The translations under genes were made by a program, and so were the position numbers. Shown here piece by piece: positions 54,877-63,244 of a stretch of 64,000 bases of DNA. The notes under the pieces were generated by a model. The model did not search any database and had not been told where the DNA came from. It saw only the letters and a program-made list of their open reading frames with translations. How positions within the stretch are numbered: position 1 is the stretch's first letter; each line of letters starts with the position of its first letter. Source of the DNA: an uncultured Mollicutes bacterium (GTDB lineage: Bacteria; Bacillota_I; Bacilli_A; Acholeplasmatales; Anaeroplasmataceae); NCBI GenBank assembly GCA_945923475.1, contig CAMELE010000004.1:16545-80544 (forward strand), in the 5' to 3' direction.

Positions 54877-55416
54877 ATGATCTATTTTTTTATTTTTACA
54901 GGAATAATTATGTTCTTGTTTATGGATATTGGTATTGACTTAAATAAAGAGGAAGAATCAAAGATTCATATAGCATTTGGGATACTTAAGGTCAAGATTT
55001 CTAATAAATATATAAAAAAATTAATAAGTTTTAAAAGTGAAGGAGTAAAAAAAGATTTAGAAAAATTTAATAATGTGCTTAAGCTAAAGCCTTTACTGTC
55101 TAAATTGTTAGCAAATACCACATTAAAAGTGATTAACATTACTTATTATGAGGACGTTTCTAACTTGAGTCTAACTCAAGCCTGGTTATATCAGAATGCT
55201 TGCAATATACTAAAAATCGGGTTAGAGAATATTTTTCTAAGTATTAAAAATGAAAAATATAGATGCTATTTATCAACTCACAATGGATTAGAGATTAATA
55301 TATCCTCAAGAATAAAAATATATAGATTGGTTATACTATTTTTAGATTATTTTTTACATAAAATTGGAGGAAAAATTTATGACAAAGGCAGAAGAATTTT
55401 TAAAAACAAGCTTTGA
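54877..55416 (+). CDS. YtfI-like (DUF2953) membrane-associated protein
   Basis: The 179-residue protein begins with a hydrophobic helix and continues as a basic soluble domain with a late helix and a Lys/Arg-rich end. Sequence identity with YtfI is weak by eye, but it lies directly before the YtfJ (GerW) gene and overlaps it by 38 bases, as ytfI precedes ytfJ in Bacillus. The ribosome binding site is poor. Function unknown; forespore envelope has been suggested for the Bacillus pair. Confidence 0.55.
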   Translation: MIYFFIFTGIIMFLFMDIGIDLNKEEESKIHIAFGILKVKISNKYIKKLISFKSEGVKKDLEKFNNVLKLKPLLSKLLANTTLKVINITYYEDVSNLSLTQAWLYQNACNILKIGLENIFLSIKNEKYRCYLSTHNGLEINISSRIKIYRLVILFLDYFLHKIGGKIYDKGRRIFKNKL

Positions 55417-55729
55417 ACAAGCAAATGTATTACTAGATGGCAATAAGGTTCTAGGTAGTCCTATTTGTTTAGAAAATGGAAGAATTGTAATTCCTATTAC
55501 AAGTATTAAGGTATGTCAAATGAGTGGTGGAAGCGAATACGCATCTAAGAATAGTGAATCATTACCTTTTGGAGGCATTTCTGGCGGAAACTTTGTAATG
55601 GAGCCTCGAGGATTTTTAGTAATTGATAATACTAATGTAAGATGTATTTCATTAAATGAAAGAAACACCTTAGAAAAAATATTACTTGAGGATTTACCAA
55701 AACTATATCAGGAAACATTTAAGAAATAA
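55379..55729 (+). CDS. ytfJ: YtfJ/GerW-family sporulation protein
   Basis: The 116 residues match GerW: GNKVLGSPICLENG, VIPITSIKVCQMSGGSE, and the glycine-rich FGGISGGNFVMEPRGFLVI. In Bacillus GerW is needed for normal spore germination. The ATG at 55379 follows GGAGG (55366-55370); the TTG at 55364 overlaps that site. It ends just before a shared terminator facing the deformylase gene. Its presence is one of the best signs that the organism, or its ancestor, forms spores. Confidence 0.88.
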   Translation: MTKAEEFLKTSFEQANVLLDGNKVLGSPICLENGRIVIPITSIKVCQMSGGSEYASKNSESLPFGGISGGNFVMEPRGFLVIDNTNVRCISLNERNTLEKILLEDLPKLYQETFKK

Positions 55730-55732
55730 AAA

Positions 55733-55756
55733 AAGACGAAATTATTTTTCGTCTTC
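55733..55756. terminator. Shared terminator between ytfJ and def
   Basis: AAGACGAAA pairs with TTTCGTCTT around a short loop. The right arm includes the last codons of the deformylase gene on the other strand. A-run and T-run on opposite sides fit use from both strands. Confidence 0.7.
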
Positions 55757-56332
55757 ATCAGCGCTTTGCTCAATTGTATACAAAGGCTCTGCATTGTCTA
55801 GTTTATCATAGATTTTATCGGTAAACAAAACACCATCTAAATGATCATATTCATGCTGAAATACGATTGCAGGATAGCCCTCTAGTTCTAGAGTCTTAAA
55901 TTGAAGCTTCTTGTTAATAAAGTCATAGAAGTATCCTTTTACGACAATACTATAATTTCTTGGAGTTATACCATGCGTAGCACGATCTACGCTTAAACAG
56001 CCTTCACCATCAGGTAAATATGTTAGCTCGTGCGATCTTTTTACTATTTTTGGATTAACTACTGAATATGAATAATGTTTATTATTGTCTAAAAAGTCAT
56101 CAAATTCTACCGCAAACATTCTTTTGTTAAATCCAACTTGGGGTGCAGCAATTCCTACCCCTGGTCTAATGTTATATTTTTTTGCTAATTCATCAACCTG
56201 GGAAATAACAACATACTCATGTAATCCAGTTAGGATTTCTAAATCCTCACTGTTAAGTGGTATACTAACTTCTTTAGAAATGTTACGTAAAATTTGATTG
56301 CCTTCTTTAACGATATCTTTGCTTAAGTACAT
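55742..56332 (-). CDS. def: Peptide deformylase
   Basis: Removes the formyl group from new proteins. About 196 residues with the three motifs GVGIAAPQVG, EGCLSVD and QHEYDHLDG that bind the metal. The length and the insertion before motif II mark the Gram-positive type 2 form. The ATG at 56332 has GGTGAT just upstream; codons to 56344 belong to that site. It stands between sporulation-type genes on both sides. Confidence 0.96.
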   Translation of the reverse strand: MYLSKDIVKEGNQILRNISKEVSIPLNSEDLEILTGLHEYVVISQVDELAKKYNIRPGVGIAAPQVGFNKRMFAVEFDDFLDNNKHYSYSVVNPKIVKRSHELTYLPDGEGCLSVDRATHGITPRNYSIVVKGYFYDFINKKLQFKTLELEGYPAIVFQHEYDHLDGVLFTDKIYDKLDNAEPLYTIEQSADEDEK

Positions 56333-56378
56333 ATAAATCACCAAAAGTTATTATATCATTATGTTAGAAAAAAATCTA

Positions 56379-56513
56379 CTAGTACCAAGCTGAAGCTCCG
56401 ATGATTACAAGAAGAATGAATAAAACAAGAATTAAAGCGTAGCCATATCCACGATTACCTTGGCATTGGTTTTGCATATGGCAACACCCTTGAGGCATTC
56501 CGTAATAATACAA
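56379..56513 (-). CDS. YjcZ-family small sporulation-type membrane protein
   Basis: A 44-residue protein read from TTG at 56513, six bases behind GGGGGTG. The N-terminal half is rich in Cys, Gln, Gly and Tyr; GYGYALILVLFILLVIIGAS is a single membrane helix with the GYGxALIxVLFILLxIxG pattern of the YjcZ family (tiny transmembrane proteins of spore formers). In Bacillus related proteins are made in sporulating cells. It is too short for most gene finders. The next gene on this strand is deformylase. Confidence 0.72.
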   Translation of the reverse strand: MYYYGMPQGCCHMQNQCQGNRGYGYALILVLFILLVIIGASAWY

Positions 56514-56568
56514 TTGCTTCACCCCCTTCGTTATATCATATGATGTTATGCAATATAGTGATTAGACT

Positions 56569-56763
56569 TTAATCATTATATTTGATTTCACTTTCATATC
56601 TTTCATCAGGTCTTAATCCTAAAAATGATTCTACACGTTTTAAACGATTATTTAAATTTTTAACCTTTCGGTTTAGTGAATCTACCTCATAATATATTCG
56701 ATCCATCATTTGTGGTTCAAAATAATAAGGCATTTGATTTTGATTCATATTATTTCTAAACAT
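56569..56763 (-). CDS. Small coiled-coil protein of unknown function
   Basis: The 64 residues begin with an Asn/Gln/Met-rich stretch, then a heptad-like helix (YYEVDSLNRKVKNLNNRL) and a charged end. The ATG at 56763 has AAGGGG upstream; a reading to 56829 would enter the divergent flippase gene. It is on the same strand as the YjcZ-type gene, 55 bases before it, so the two may be co-expressed in sporulation. No family recognised. Confidence 0.65.
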   Translation of the reverse strand: MFRNNMNQNQMPYYFEPQMMDRIYYEVDSLNRKVKNLNNRLKRVESFLGLRPDERYESEIKYND

Positions 56764-56809
56764 CAGATCCCCTTTAATAGAATATGCAAAAAGGAAGGCG
56801 CGTGTCCCT

Positions 56810-57955
56810 ATGAAAAATAATATAATCACAGGAACAATAATATTTATAATAGAACTTGCTTTAAGGTGTTTATTTTATTTTACTGTGAATTATACAATTA
56901 AGGATAATTATGCAAACTATCAGTCATTAATTCTACCATTTATTTTTATAATTGATTTATCAGGTTTTGGATTGTTTCCAGCAATGTCTTATTATACATC
57001 AAAAAATTCAAATAGTATTGCGCCTAAAAGTGGCTATTTAATTTTTATTGGAACTATATTTGGTATTTTATATTTAATGATTTCATCAATTAGGGGATTA
57101 GATTTTAGTAAAATAATATTATCGTTATCATTTTTGATTATGCCATACCTACAAGCTTTAAGAGGTTTTTTTCAAGGCATGAGGAAGTTCTATCTTGCAA
57201 CAAGCTCAATAATATTAGAAATGATTACAAGAATTTTAGTGTATTTTATTGGATATTATTATAAGTATAATATGATAATTACAGTTAGTATAGCAAATAC
57301 ATTAAGTTATTATGTTTCTCTTTTTTATTTGATAGTTAATCAAATTAAATATGAGAGAAAAAAAGTGAATGGTATATTTAGTCATGGATTAAAACTCCTC
57401 CCTATTTCAACAATTACTTCAGCATTGAACTTTTTTGATTTTCTTATTTTAAATATAATTCAAATACCAGATGCAGCATCTGGAGCGTATTTATTTAAAA
57501 TACTAAGGCTTGTTGCTTTACCTATATATTTTTCCAGAACATTATCTTCTATTTTTTTAGTTTCTAATGCAAAAAGAATGAGTAAGATCTACCCTTTGGT
57601 TATAATGATATGTATTGTATATATGATTATTGCTCGGCCATTAATTAAAATATATGAGCTTACATATAATGAGCAAATAGTTATGAAGCTATATGCGATT
57701 TCTTTTATAAGCTCATTGTTACATTCTTTAATAAAAATATTTTCCGCAAATTTATATACAAATAGCAAGATTAAAGGGCTATCTATATTCTTTTTTTCAT
57801 TTATATTAATCTTTATATTTATTGGACTGATTTTAGGATCAAGATACCATATTTTTGGTATAGCCTTAGCTAATTTAATTGTAACTAGTATACTTTTTAT
57901 AATTACAGTCGTATATTACTATAAATTAAATAATAAAATGTCTACAACTGGCTAA
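56810..57955 (+). CDS. SpoVB-like lipid flippase (MOP superfamily), short
   Basis: The 381 residues form about ten membrane helices. The phrase YLQALRGFFQGMRKFYLATS matches the SpoVB/PST subgroup, which moves lipid-linked sugar precursors across the membrane; SpoVB acts in spore cortex synthesis. Usual members have 500 or more residues and 12-14 helices, so this one has lost two to four helices. AAGGAAGG precedes the ATG. It is divergent from the small coiled-coil gene with only 46 bases between. Confidence 0.75.
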   Translation: MKNNIITGTIIFIIELALRCLFYFTVNYTIKDNYANYQSLILPFIFIIDLSGFGLFPAMSYYTSKNSNSIAPKSGYLIFIGTIFGILYLMISSIRGLDFSKIILSLSFLIMPYLQALRGFFQGMRKFYLATSSIILEMITRILVYFIGYYYKYNMIITVSIANTLSYYVSLFYLIVNQIKYERKKVNGIFSHGLKLLPISTITSALNFFDFLILNIIQIPDAASGAYLFKILRLVALPIYFSRTLSSIFLVSNAKRMSKIYPLVIMICIVYMIIARPLIKIYELTYNEQIVMKLYAISFISSLLHSLIKIFSANLYTNSKIKGLSIFFFSFILIFIFIGLILGSRYHIFGIALANLIVTSILFIITVVYYYKLNNKMSTTG

Positions 57956-57998
57956 TGTTTATGGTATAATCAAACTATCTAAGGAAGTAGTTGATAGT

Positions 57999-58526
57999 AT
58001 GATTGTTTTAGTTGGAGCGTCCGCAACAGGAAAAACTGAGGTAGGATTAGCGCTTAAAAGAATATATGGAATAAATAAGGTTGTAACATATACAACAAGA
58101 GCTCCTAGGGCTATGGAGAAGGATGGCATCGATTATAACTTTATTTCTAAGGAAGAATTTCTTAAGCTCGATCACAAAGGCTTCTTTTTCGAAACTGTTA
58201 AGTATAATGATAACTTTTATGGTACTGCTAAATCATCGCTTAATGATGATGCTTATTTGATTTTAGAACCAAATGGCTTTTTAAAATATATTAATTCAGA
58301 ATATGAAATAGAAACATTTTACTTGTATACTGATGAGAAAACTCGTTTTAATCGAATGATTTTTAGAGGTGACTTGGAAGAAAATGCTCTAAAAAGAATT
58401 GAAATAGATAGAAATATCTTCGATGATGAGAAACTAAAGAGATTAGCTAAACATTCAATAGATGTATCGAATAAAACAGTTGATGAGCTAGCGAATATTG
58501 TATACACATTGAGTCACAAAGCTTAA
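57999..58526 (+). CDS. Guanylate-kinase-like protein
   Basis: The 175 residues have P-loop GASATGKTEV and the GMP-binding phrase TYTTRAPRAMEKDGIDYNF, as in guanylate kinase, which makes GDP from GMP. The lid and C-terminal parts are short and divergent, so it may be a paralogue rather than the main Gmk. A TATAAT box lies about 35 bases upstream, inside the end of the gap after the flippase. Confidence 0.78.
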   Translation: MIVLVGASATGKTEVGLALKRIYGINKVVTYTTRAPRAMEKDGIDYNFISKEEFLKLDHKGFFFETVKYNDNFYGTAKSSLNDDAYLILEPNGFLKYINSEYEIETFYLYTDEKTRFNRMIFRGDLEENALKRIEIDRNIFDDEKLKRLAKHSIDVSNKTVDELANIVYTLSHKA

Positions 58527-58559
58527 TTATTATCATAGTATATATTAGGAAGTGGTTTT

Positions 58560-58982
58560 GTGGGATTAGATGAATTTAAGTCATATGTTAAGGAACATCC
58601 ATCACTTAAGGATGAGGTAATGAAAAAGAAAATGACATGGCAGGAAATATATGAAAATTATTCATTATCATCAGAAGACCCATATCCAGGATATAAAAAA
58701 AATGTGTCTAATGCATTAAAGGATAAGATTATAAGTGAAGAATCAAAAACTGAAGAAAAAAAGGAAGAAAAGAAGGAAAGTGCGTCTGCAGAGGATATGA
58801 TCAAAAATGTACTTGGTTATGTTAAAAAGATTGATCCAGATAGTATAACAAAGTATGTTACCTCAATTCAAAAGGTTTTGGAATTGCTAGCATCATTTGG
58901 AGCAGGAGCTACAGCCTCTGCAGCGTCTAAAAAAAATACGACAGATCCTTTATTCGATAGAAAGTTTGATGATTGGTACTGA
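58560..58982 (+). CDS. ylbD: YlbD-family putative coat protein
   Basis: The 140-residue protein starts with the family region FKSYVKEHPSLKDEVMKK and MTWQEIYENY, has a Lys/Glu-rich linker and a helical end. In Bacillus YlbD is a putative spore coat protein and lies in ylbDEFG, the same order as here. The start is GTG behind AGGAAGTGG. Its stop overlaps the YlbE start region by ten bases. Confidence 0.85.
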   Translation: MGLDEFKSYVKEHPSLKDEVMKKKMTWQEIYENYSLSSEDPYPGYKKNVSNALKDKIISEESKTEEKKEEKKESASAEDMIKNVLGYVKKIDPDSITKYVTSIQKVLELLASFGAGATASAASKKNTTDPLFDRKFDDWY

Positions 58983-59206
58983 CAGAACAAGAGTTTTACA
59001 TGATGCTTTATAATAATCAGGCATATCTTAATTATTTAAGATATCATCCTAAGTGGTATAAAATACTCTATTATGAGCATAATTATAATGAGTTTATTAA
59101 TGTTGCCAAAAGGGAACTTCATTTAAGGGTTACTGATAAGCTTGAATCCTTTAAACGAAATTTGACTCTTCTTAAGAGCTTAAATTCATATTTGGATAAA
59201 AAATAA
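58973..59206 (+). CDS. ylbE: YlbE-like protein
   Basis: The 77 residues carry the family core NQAYLNYLRYHPKWYKILYY and the C-terminal helical part. The start is probably TTG at 58973 inside the end of ylbD, with coupled translation; it lacks a strong ribosome binding site, so the exact start is uncertain. Function unknown; order as in Bacillus ylbDEFG. Confidence 0.82.
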   Translation: MVLTEQEFYMMLYNNQAYLNYLRYHPKWYKILYYEHNYNEFINVAKRELHLRVTDKLESFKRNLTLLKSLNSYLDKK

Positions 59207-59220
59207 ATTCATGCTATAAT
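59192..59220 (+). promoter_or_regulatory. Promoter of ylbF, possible leaderless transcript
   Basis: TTGGAT (59192-59197) and TATAAT (59215-59220) are 17 bases apart, and the -10 is extended (TGCTATAAT). The ATG of ylbF lies at 59227, seven bases beyond the -10 box, where transcription would start. No ribosome binding site precedes the ATG. Confidence 0.5.
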
Positions 59221-59226
59221 ATTGGC

Positions 59227-59586
59227 ATGAATAATTTATTATATGATGACTTAGACAATTTAATAGATGAGCTTACAAATAAGCCTGAATTTAAAAGAAT
59301 TAAAGAATTAAAGAATATTATTGAAAAAAAATATTTTATTCTTATTTCTAATTTTAATGTTGTAAAGGATAAGTATGAGCAAGCATTACCAATTAAGAAA
59401 TATGTTTCTGATTTTGATCAAATATGTAACGAATTGAGTAATGTAAAAAATGAATTATATAGTCAGCCTGAGGTTGTTGAGCTTCATATGCTAGAGGCTA
59501 AGCTAGAAAAGAAATTAGCTCTTATTTCTAATGAAATAGCTGGAGCTATGTCTAATAAATTTAAACAAAGCAAAATTATAGAATGA
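59227..59586 (+). CDS. ylbF: YlbF/YmcA-family protein
   Basis: The 119 residues are almost wholly helical, matching the YlbF family (DELTNKPEFKRIKELKN near the start and a late amphipathic helix). In Bacillus, YlbF with YmcA and YaaT forms a complex that acts with RNase Y and affects sporulation, competence and biofilm. The gene has its own promoter and may be translated without a leader. Confidence 0.82.
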   Translation: MNNLLYDDLDNLIDELTNKPEFKRIKELKNIIEKKYFILISNFNVVKDKYEQALPIKKYVSDFDQICNELSNVKNELYSQPEVVELHMLEAKLEKKLALISNEIAGAMSNKFKQSKIIE

Positions 59587-59598
59587 TGGGTGTAAAGT

Positions 59599-59826
59599 AT
59601 GATAGAAAGAAGAAGCTTGGTAATATATTTTGATGATATAAACATGGTAAAAGGTTTACGAAAGGATATTCGTGTGCAATACGCCTCTGCTAAAAGTAAT
59701 TATGCAATTATATATTTTAATTTAAAGCATGAGAAGGAAGTTCTTAAATATTTAGATGAGCAAAAATGGATAAAAAGTATTGAAAAAAGCGAGGTTGCAT
59801 ATGAGAAGTATGCGTTTAAGGACTAA
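59599..59826 (+). CDS. ylbG: YlbG-family (DUF2129) protein
   Basis: The 75 residues match YlbG: RRSLVIYFDDINMVKGLRK at the start and YFNLKHEKEVLKYLDEQKW in the middle. It has a small alpha/beta fold of unknown function, always near ylbF in Bacilli. The stop codon overlaps the start of tcdA (TAATG). Confidence 0.85.
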   Translation: MIERRSLVIYFDDINMVKGLRKDIRVQYASAKSNYAIIYFNLKHEKEVLKYLDEQKWIKSIEKSEVAYEKYAFKD

Positions 59827-60545
59827 TGCAGGACCAATTTAAAAGAACGTCACTATTAGTAGGTGAAGAAGGCATTAACAAGCTAAAATGTGCTAGAGTT
59901 GCTGTGTTTGGTATTGGTGGTGTTGGCGGCTATGTGTGTGAAGCCCTTGCAAGAAGTGGAGTCGGTACATTTGATTTAGTTGATAATGATGTTGTATCTG
60001 AATCTAATATCAATAGACAAATCATCGCAACTCATAATACTATAGGCATGCCTAAGGTTTTAGCAATGAAGGAAAGAATCTTAAGTATTAATCCTGATGC
60101 TAATGTTAATATTTATCAAGATTTTGTTTTAGAAACGAATATTGATAATTTTCCTTTTGATACTTATGATTATGTTATAGATTGCGTAGATACTGTTAGT
60201 GCTAAAATTGCAATTGTTATGCATTCCTTACAAAAAAATGTGAAGGTAATAAGCTCAATGGGAACAGGAAATAAGCTTGACCCAACAAAGCTATTAATAA
60301 CGGATATTTATAAGACAAGTATTTGTCCTTTAGCCAAGGTTATGCGTCATGAGATGAAAAAAAGAAGAGTAAAGCATTTAGATGTATTAGTATCAACAGA
60401 ATATCCGATTAAGGTTACAAATGTTGATAAAGAGGATATTCCATTAGGTAAGCATACAATCCCTGGATCAACAGCGTTTGTACCATCTGCAGCTGGGCTC
60501 GTGATTGCCTCACATGTTGTAAGAAAACTTATAGGAAATAATTAA
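59826..60545 (+). CDS. tcdA: tRNA threonylcarbamoyladenosine dehydratase
   Basis: An E1-like enzyme that cyclises t6A at tRNA position 37 using ATP. The 239 residues show the nucleotide loop GIGGVGGYVCEALARSG, the acidic DLVDNDVV, SNINRQ, and DCVDTVSAKI, with the TcdA-type end. The zinc cysteines of other E1 proteins are absent, as usual for this subgroup. Overlap with ylbG suggests coupling. It is the last housekeeping gene before accessory DNA. Confidence 0.92.
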   Translation: MQDQFKRTSLLVGEEGINKLKCARVAVFGIGGVGGYVCEALARSGVGTFDLVDNDVVSESNINRQIIATHNTIGMPKVLAMKERILSINPDANVNIYQDFVLETNIDNFPFDTYDYVIDCVDTVSAKIAIVMHSLQKNVKVISSMGTGNKLDPTKLLITDIYKTSICPLAKVMRHEMKKRRVKHLDVLVSTEYPIKVTNVDKEDIPLGKHTIPGSTAFVPSAAGLVIASHVVRKLIGNN

Positions 60546-60563
60546 TTATTATATTGTTATTAT

Positions 60564-60598
60564 GACACATGAAACGTAACTGTTTTGTGTGTCTTTTT
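60564..60598 (+). terminator. Terminator after tcdA
   Basis: GACACA and TGTGTC enclose a loop of 18 bases and are followed by five T. The rest of the 249-base gap up to 60795 is A/T-rich and holds the operator-like repeat listed separately. Confidence 0.7.
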
Positions 60599-60750
60599 CG
60601 TATGGTTAATAAAATGTTTTAAATAATATGAGTAATTGAGCCTAAATAATTTATTAGATTAAAATTAATCATAATAAAAAAATAACTGTAAAACATGTAA
60701 ATTTATAAAAAAAGAATGCTTTTTAACGATTATATGTCACATCCTGTAAA

Positions 60751-60775
60751 ATTTTAGCAAATATAGTGCTAAAAT
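60751..60775 (+). promoter_or_regulatory. Perfect inverted repeat before the ImmA/IrrE-type gene
   Basis: ATTTTAGCA and TGCTAAAAT flank seven bases, 19 bases before the ATG and touching the GGGGTG site. Placement fits an operator for self-control by the HTH-bearing protein that follows. Confidence 0.5.
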
Positions 60776-60794
60776 AAAACAAAGGGGTGATTTT

Positions 60795-62606
60795 ATGGGG
60801 TATTCATTTAGAAATTACATTGAAAAAAGATATATGGAGCAAATTGAAAAAAAGGTAAGATCATTTTTGCTTTATAACAAAGACAAGATGGACTTTCTTA
60901 GTAAGTACAACGATGTTAATTGGATTGATATTGAAGATGTTTACATTAAAAACCTATTTGCTTACGCATCTGAAGGTAATAAAGTACTAATTAATATAAT
61001 TGTTGAGGCATACTTGACTATAAAAGAATATAATTATGCTGAAGGTTATAATGATTCTTTTGGTACTCATCAATGGTTTTTAGTGAAATGCATTTTTGAT
61101 TTGAAAAATGATGAAAAAGAGTTTGTTATAAAAGAAGTAGAAGAATTTTCTTCGTTAGGAAAAAATCAAAATAGGCTATCAGATTCATTGATACCTTACA
61201 TAAAAAAAGAAAAATTGGATGATATAGTTTCAAAGATACTAGACAAAATTTATCCTTCGGTAGTACATAGTGGATCACTTAATCCATATGTATTAATTCA
61301 AAAATTCGGGTTAAAAATTGAGGAAGTTAGTTTTAAGAAAGAAGGGACTCTTGGACAGATATTTTTTGATGATGTTAAAACGAAAAGTGGAAAAATAATA
61401 AAAGCAAATACTATTAGAGTATCAAAATCTGATTTTGAAGAAAATAAGAATTTTACTATAATGCACGAAGTGTCTCATTATATTCTTCATAGGTTTGCCT
61501 TTATGCTTGAGAAAAAATATAATAAGAAAAATTTTTATATTAAGTGCTTAACAGATGGGACAGCATTAACTCAAGCTGATATAGGGGATATCGAAGCAAT
61601 GGAATGGCAAGCAAATGCACTTGCCGCCCATATGCTAATGCCTAAAGAGAATGTTTTAAGGTATACTAATGAAAAACTACAAGAGTGTATTCAATTGTTT
61701 CCGGATATAATCGAAGCGTATGAACATTTTATAATGGATATGGCTAAACATTATGGAGTTCCCTTTATTAGTGCAAAAATACGATTAGCAGAACTTGGAT
61801 ATGATTTTTCTCAAGGAATATACATATATGTAGATGGACATAAGGTTAAGTCACACTGTTTTAAAGAAGGCAGTTTAAAGTTAAATGAAACTTATTGTAT
61901 TTCTGAACAAGATGCGGCATTCTTGATGATGAAAAATTTAAACATTGAAGAATTACAGGCATATGTATTTGTAGATAATTTTATCGTAATAAATTCTAAT
62001 AAATACATAAAAGGAGATTCAAACAATAGAATGATTTTAACAGATTATGCCTTGCATCATATGGATGAATGTGCATTAAAGTTTGAAGTAAAATATTCTA
62101 CAAATGGTCAATGTGATGATTTTGTATTTTATAAAATATTGAGTAGAAAAAGTAATAAAGCTGAAATGGTTGTTAATGTTGAGACAAACATTAGGAATAG
62201 CATCTGTTGTAATAATCAAAAGGAATATGAAGAATATAGAAAGGTTGTATACGAATTAAGGAATTCTATGACTACAAATATTTGGGAATGTCTTAGAAAA
62301 GTTAGAGAGTACTCGGGTTACACAATTGAAGAAATAATAGAAGGTACAAATATTAGTAAAACAACTGTTGAAAAATATTTTTATAATAAGAATATAAGTT
62401 ATTCTAGAGAGACTTTGTTGAAGCTTTTATTTTTCATGAATTGCCCTGGTCAAGTAATAAAGATTATTTTAAACAATGCGGGATGTCCATTAATGTTTTG
62501 TAATGAAAGCCATCAATGGTTAGATTTCACAATTGAGCATTATTGGATTTATCCATATGATGAAATTATAAGATTTCTAGAGAAAAAAGGCATTAAATTA
62601 TCATAA
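60795..62606 (+). CDS. ImmA/IrrE-type metallopeptidase with C-terminal HTH
   Basis: The 603 residues have an N-terminal region of about 150 residues with no known motif, a zinc protease core with MHEVSHYIL (HExxH, about residue 223) and a third ligand Glu in AMEWQANALAAHMLMP, then a middle domain, and near 490-550 a helix-turn-helix-like stretch (YTIEEIIEGTNISKTTVEKY). ImmA-type proteases cleave repressors of mobile elements; IrrE-type ones cut a repressor after damage. Here a protease and a DNA-binding part are in one chain in the order protease-HTH, the reverse of the more usual HTH-protease order. It begins the accessory stretch near the right edge. Confidence 0.78.
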   Translation: MGYSFRNYIEKRYMEQIEKKVRSFLLYNKDKMDFLSKYNDVNWIDIEDVYIKNLFAYASEGNKVLINIIVEAYLTIKEYNYAEGYNDSFGTHQWFLVKCIFDLKNDEKEFVIKEVEEFSSLGKNQNRLSDSLIPYIKKEKLDDIVSKILDKIYPSVVHSGSLNPYVLIQKFGLKIEEVSFKKEGTLGQIFFDDVKTKSGKIIKANTIRVSKSDFEENKNFTIMHEVSHYILHRFAFMLEKKYNKKNFYIKCLTDGTALTQADIGDIEAMEWQANALAAHMLMPKENVLRYTNEKLQECIQLFPDIIEAYEHFIMDMAKHYGVPFISAKIRLAELGYDFSQGIYIYVDGHKVKSHCFKEGSLKLNETYCISEQDAAFLMMKNLNIEELQAYVFVDNFIVINSNKYIKGDSNNRMILTDYALHHMDECALKFEVKYSTNGQCDDFVFYKILSRKSNKAEMVVNVETNIRNSICCNNQKEYEEYRKVVYELRNSMTTNIWECLRKVREYSGYTIEEIIEGTNISKTTVEKYFYNKNISYSRETLLKLLFFMNCPGQVIKIILNNAGCPLMFCNESHQWLDFTIEHYWIYPYDEIIRFLEKKGIKLS

Positions 62607-62671
62607 TTTTTTGAAATATCCCAATTAGAGATTAAGTAAAATATTTAAATAAACTTAATAATATAATACAT

Positions 62672-62755
62672 AAAAAGTACTTTTTGCAAAAAAATAGTAC
62701 TTTTTTTATGCTTTACAGTTTAAAAATACCCACTTTTTGGTTGGGTATTTTTATT
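62672..62755 (+). terminator. Tandem terminators after the protease gene
   Basis: Two hairpins follow each other: AAAAAGTACT/AGTACTTTTT (62672-62708) and AAATACCCA/TGGGTATTT (62724-62755), both with T-rich tails. The remaining bases up to 62856 hold no gene. Confidence 0.75.
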
Positions 62756-62855
62756 TGACATTACGTTTTATTATTATGTTGCATTTTAGATGAAATGTGA
62801 AAAACAAAAAAATTACAACTAAGATTTGTAAAGTGAAGGAAAGGAGGGATGAGAG

Positions 62856-63209
62856 ATGAGAAGAAGAGATATTGCTGCTGATATTTTGTATATCTTAAGT
62901 GATGGATCAATTCATAATATGCAAGATATTGCAGACAAACTTAATATTAGTAGAAAAACTGTTTCAAGGCATATAGCTTCGCTTTCATACTTTCATCCCA
63001 TTGAAACTTTCCATGGAGGAGACGAATTTAATAGAGGAGGTGTAAAACTAGATATCTCCAAAGATGTAACCTTAGGTGCACTTACTTTGGAAGAACAAAA
63101 AACGATTTTAGATGCATTAATTTTAATCAAAGATATGAATATGCATAACCAAAATATTGTCAAAAAACTGATTACAAAATTTAAAAATAGTATTAATAAT
63201 CATTTTTAA
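62856..63209 (+). CDS. Small HTH protein
   Basis: The 117 residues begin with a DeoR/HTH_11-type winged helix (NMQDIADKLNISRKTVSRHI), followed by a short region and an amphipathic end. It lacks an effector domain. AAAGGAGG lies before the ATG. Between two terminators and a holin cassette it may control lysis or remnant phage genes; direct proof is lacking. Confidence 0.72.
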   Translation: MRRRDIAADILYILSDGSIHNMQDIADKLNISRKTVSRHIASLSYFHPIETFHGGDEFNRGGVKLDISKDVTLGALTLEEQKTILDALILIKDMNMHNQNIVKKLITKFKNSINNHF

Positions 63210-63244
63210 AAAAGTAGTATTTCTTAAAAAAAGTATTAGCGATA

